From positions 248,001 to 312,000 of the forward strand of contig JACJXW010000007.1 of assembly GCA_020636405.1 (NCBI GenBank): a stretch of DNA of 64,000 nucleotides, read 5' to 3'. Positions 62,201 to 64,000 of the stretch are shown here, one piece after another. This DNA comes from Lewinellaceae bacterium. Its GTDB lineage: Bacteria > Bacteroidota > Bacteroidia > Chitinophagales > Saprospiraceae. The position numbers and the translations under genes were made by a program. How positions within the stretch are numbered: the stretch's first letter is position 1; every line of letters starts with the position of its first letter. Under the pieces are notes generated by a model that ran no database searches, was not told where the DNA came from, and saw nothing but the letters and a program-made list of their open reading frames with translations.

Positions 62201-63433
62201 ATGTACCTGATAAAATTTGGAGACGATAAGGAGAATGATTCTGGAAAACCGGATAAAAAGAAAGGTAAATCAGATGCCTCCTCTCCAAAAAACAATGCGG
62301 ATAAAAACTCAATAAGCCTTATTGCAGCTAGCTTATTATTGGGGGCGGGTTTTTCTCCAGGAAAAGTTCAGGCTAGTGATCAGGTTCAGCTTCCCAGGAC
62401 CATAAAGATTGAGCAAATTACACTCAACAGGGATGAAAACCTGGAAAAGCTGATCGTCCGTAATGAAGATGGGAACCGAAAGGATAAGCGATCCAAATCG
62501 CCTACCTTTTTAAAAGGCAGCAATAAACAGCCCAGTTCAATACATCCTACCAAAGGGGCGGAACTCGCTGCTGCCCTGAATAAATATCGAGGGCTGTCAA
62601 TGCCCATCTCCGTCAATGAGGTAAAACTCGAATCTGAGAATTCACTAGACCAATTATTGCTGTCTAAATTAGAAAACAAAGATTCCGTTAGCATAATCTT
62701 ACAAAGCAGTTCCGGATTTGAAGGCGGAGTAGGCTTTCCATTTGCAGCTTTAGACTCCAAGGTCTACTATACTGTCGCCATCAATATTGATGGGGAATCC
62801 TTGGTTATTCCCGACCTGGAGAACGAAGTCATCAACCGCCTCAACAAAGTGGAGACCCTGCTCAATTCATTAAATGAAAAAAAACTGTTAATCGAACTGA
62901 TATTATTTGTTAAAGCAATCATCGTAGGTATAATTGTAGGCGATATTCGCGATTTCATATCAAGGAGAAGAAAAAAGAAAGCTTTCGAGACGGAGGCCTC
63001 TGTTAATGCAAACTTTACAGGCTATGCTCTAAACAGAGCCTTTTGGGCTAGTCCTCTTCCACATTTACCCCTTAGAGATCGGCAGAGCTCAAGACTAGGG
63101 ATATTTGCCTCAAATGAGAGGGCCACCTGGGATCCGGAATTCATGGTCAAACCATCTCAAGTTGTTGACCGGATATCATTTCCTGTCCATGAAGAACTAA
63201 AAAACCTCCTTTCTTATGTTAACCAGGTTTTTGAGAAAAAAAGCACTCAACCTGGTTTTACCCTAAGCTTTTTGGAAGAACAAGGGTTTATCGCGCTCCA
63301 GGAAGAACTATCGCTTCTTTATTTCAGGCTTTTTAACCTGTTCTATTCACCTAAAAAATCGACCTTAAGTGAAACCCTTTACCAGAAAGAATTGAAGCGA
63401 CTTCTAATGCAATTCCAAACGGTATTAGCATAA
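62201..63433 (+). CDS. Unrecognised protein with one membrane segment
   Basis: About 410 residues from ATG 62201 (MYLIKFGDDKEND); the frame is open from 61973 but the added part translates IS-like sequence and hydrophobic residues of uncertain status. Lys/Asp-rich N-terminus, then a hydrophobic stretch (SLIAASLLLGAGFSPGKVQA), and a second near the middle (LIELILFVKAIIVGIIVGD) followed by RRRKKK. No family recognised. Confidence 0.5.
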   Translation: MYLIKFGDDKENDSGKPDKKKGKSDASSPKNNADKNSISLIAASLLLGAGFSPGKVQASDQVQLPRTIKIEQITLNRDENLEKLIVRNEDGNRKDKRSKSPTFLKGSNKQPSSIHPTKGAELAAALNKYRGLSMPISVNEVKLESENSLDQLLLSKLENKDSVSIILQSSSGFEGGVGFPFAALDSKVYYTVAINIDGESLVIPDLENEVINRLNKVETLLNSLNEKKLLIELILFVKAIIVGIIVGDIRDFISRRRKKKAFETEASVNANFTGYALNRAFWASPLPHLPLRDRQSSRLGIFASNERATWDPEFMVKPSQVVDRISFPVHEELKNLLSYVNQVFEKKSTQPGFTLSFLEEQGFIALQEELSLLYFRLFNLFYSPKKSTLSETLYQKELKRLLMQFQTVLA

Positions 63434-63532
63434 AGCCTATTATCTGGAAGCCTGCCCTCCTCCAGAATTAGGTTGATAATTTTTCAAACGTTTCTGAAAC
63501 TGGCCCAGCCCCCAATGCAATTGAGTGCCATT

Positions 63533-63758
63533 CTATTTGGATAGTGATCCGTAGCCTCCAAACATCACTTCAATGCCCCCCCGCTTCTCCTTCCTCCTAA
63601 ACCCATATTCCGTAGCAAACCATTCTGAAAACCCCTCCTTTTTATCGTGATTTTTATCGTTAAAGCGGTCCACATGGTGGCCCAGCTCGTGGATGAAGAC
63701 GTCCCTAAGATAAAACTTCCTAAGGCGCTCGCCGGACAGATCAATGATGATGGAAGCT
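63533..63758 (-). pseudogene. Metallopeptidase-like C-terminal fragment
   Basis: Minus-strand frame reading IIDLSGERLRKFYLRDVFIHELGHHVDRFNDKN and on to a stop at 63533. HELGHHVDR is a zinc HExxH motif. The 5' part is replaced by an IS481-type fragment at about 63758, so only the last 70 or so residues remain. Confidence 0.6.
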
Positions 63759-63999
63759 CAAATGCCATTTCCACAACGGCTTGCTCAACGTGAGCTTCAA
63801 CCCGGTTCTTGGGGTTTGGCTTTCGACGGCGAAGCTCTTGGAGGGCTGCTTCGCCGCCCATGTCATACAATTCTTTAAACCGGTAAAAGCTATCACGAGA
63901 GTAGCCCATGACCTGGCAGGCTTGCGAAACGTTGCTTAATTGCTTGGCTAACTTTAGTAACCCTAACTTGTTTTTGATAATATTGTCACTCGTAGTCAT
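63759..63999 (-). pseudogene. IS481-family transposase N-terminal fragment
   Basis: Starts at ATG 63999 with the conserved HTH (GLLKLAKQLSNVSQACQVMGYSRDSFYRFKELY) and RRRKPNPKNRVEAHVEQAVVEMAFE, then breaks off where intact copies continue with QPAYGQ. Fused by chance in frame-shifted form to the metallopeptidase fragment. Confidence 0.8.
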
Positions 64000-64000
64000 A

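Overview
The window looks like a chromosomal segment of a Bacteroidota bacterium, most likely of the Saprospiraceae type. Evidence seen: promoters of the Bacteroidota form (TTG, about 19 bases, TAnnTTTG), many lipoproteins with LxxC lipoboxes, reporter-propeller and SprB-like secreted proteins, DUF4091 and sialidase-like enzymes, IS1182/IS4/IS66/IS91/IS481 elements, and 7-bp-period intergenic repeats. The genus assignment is inference.

Layout. 0-7.5 kb: 3' part of a TPR/LytS-type histidine kinase, a caspase-like peptidase, an amidase with two peptidoglycan-binding repeats, and a divergent D-aminoacylase-like lipoprotein. 7.6-24.8 kb: an accessory island. It holds short genes, nearly all on the minus strand: rifampin ADP-ribosyltransferase, a propeller lipoprotein, a repeat-rich secreted protein, DinB, MarR/ABM, XRE/GNAT-like, PIN/antitoxin, HEPN-like and a NACHT-like NTPase. 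They are separated by palindromic, attC-like sites. In eight units the first 12-20 bases (GTT...) are repeated, inverted, at the unit's own end, as expected of integron gene cassettes. No integron integrase is visible, so this resembles an integrase-less cassette array. Internally deleted insertion sequences (IS1182, IS4, IS66) sit at near-identical positions inside the attC-like sites. One unit carries a tyrosine recombinase plus IS91-type transposase pair.

25.1-32.6 kb: a beta-oxidation cluster (FadJ-like bifunctional enzyme, thiolase, acyl-CoA dehydrogenase, TetR regulator), then D-Ala-D-Ala ligase. 32.65-33.96 kb: an intact IS4-family element inserted cleanly into a heptad repeat. 34-51.6 kb: ordinary metabolic and transport genes: membrane protein, M1 peptidase, DUF1801, prolyl-iminopeptidase-like lipoprotein, tandem PPK2 kinases, arylsulfotransferase, aldehyde dehydrogenase, BNR-repeat protein, VapC-type toxin/antitoxin, MsbA-type ABC exporter, DUF4091 hydrolase and sialidase-like protein. 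51.8 kb: a tRNA with anticodon CAT. 52-64 kb: a second accessory region with a broken yhcG-like gene, a split secreted metallopeptidase, several unrecognised lipoproteins and secreted proteins, two orphan antitoxin-like genes, an AraC regulator, an unrecognised low-GC gene followed by an attC-like hairpin, and an IS481 fragment that cuts a metallopeptidase gene at the right edge.

Together the fad genes form a fatty-acid degradation operon under its own TetR regulator. The island looks like a store of adaptive cassettes (resistance, toxin-antitoxin, candidate phage defence). Several genes (recombinase, yhcG, the 53.8-56.4 kb gene, the 57.3 kb lipoprotein) are broken by single-base shifts, which may be real decay or assembly indels.
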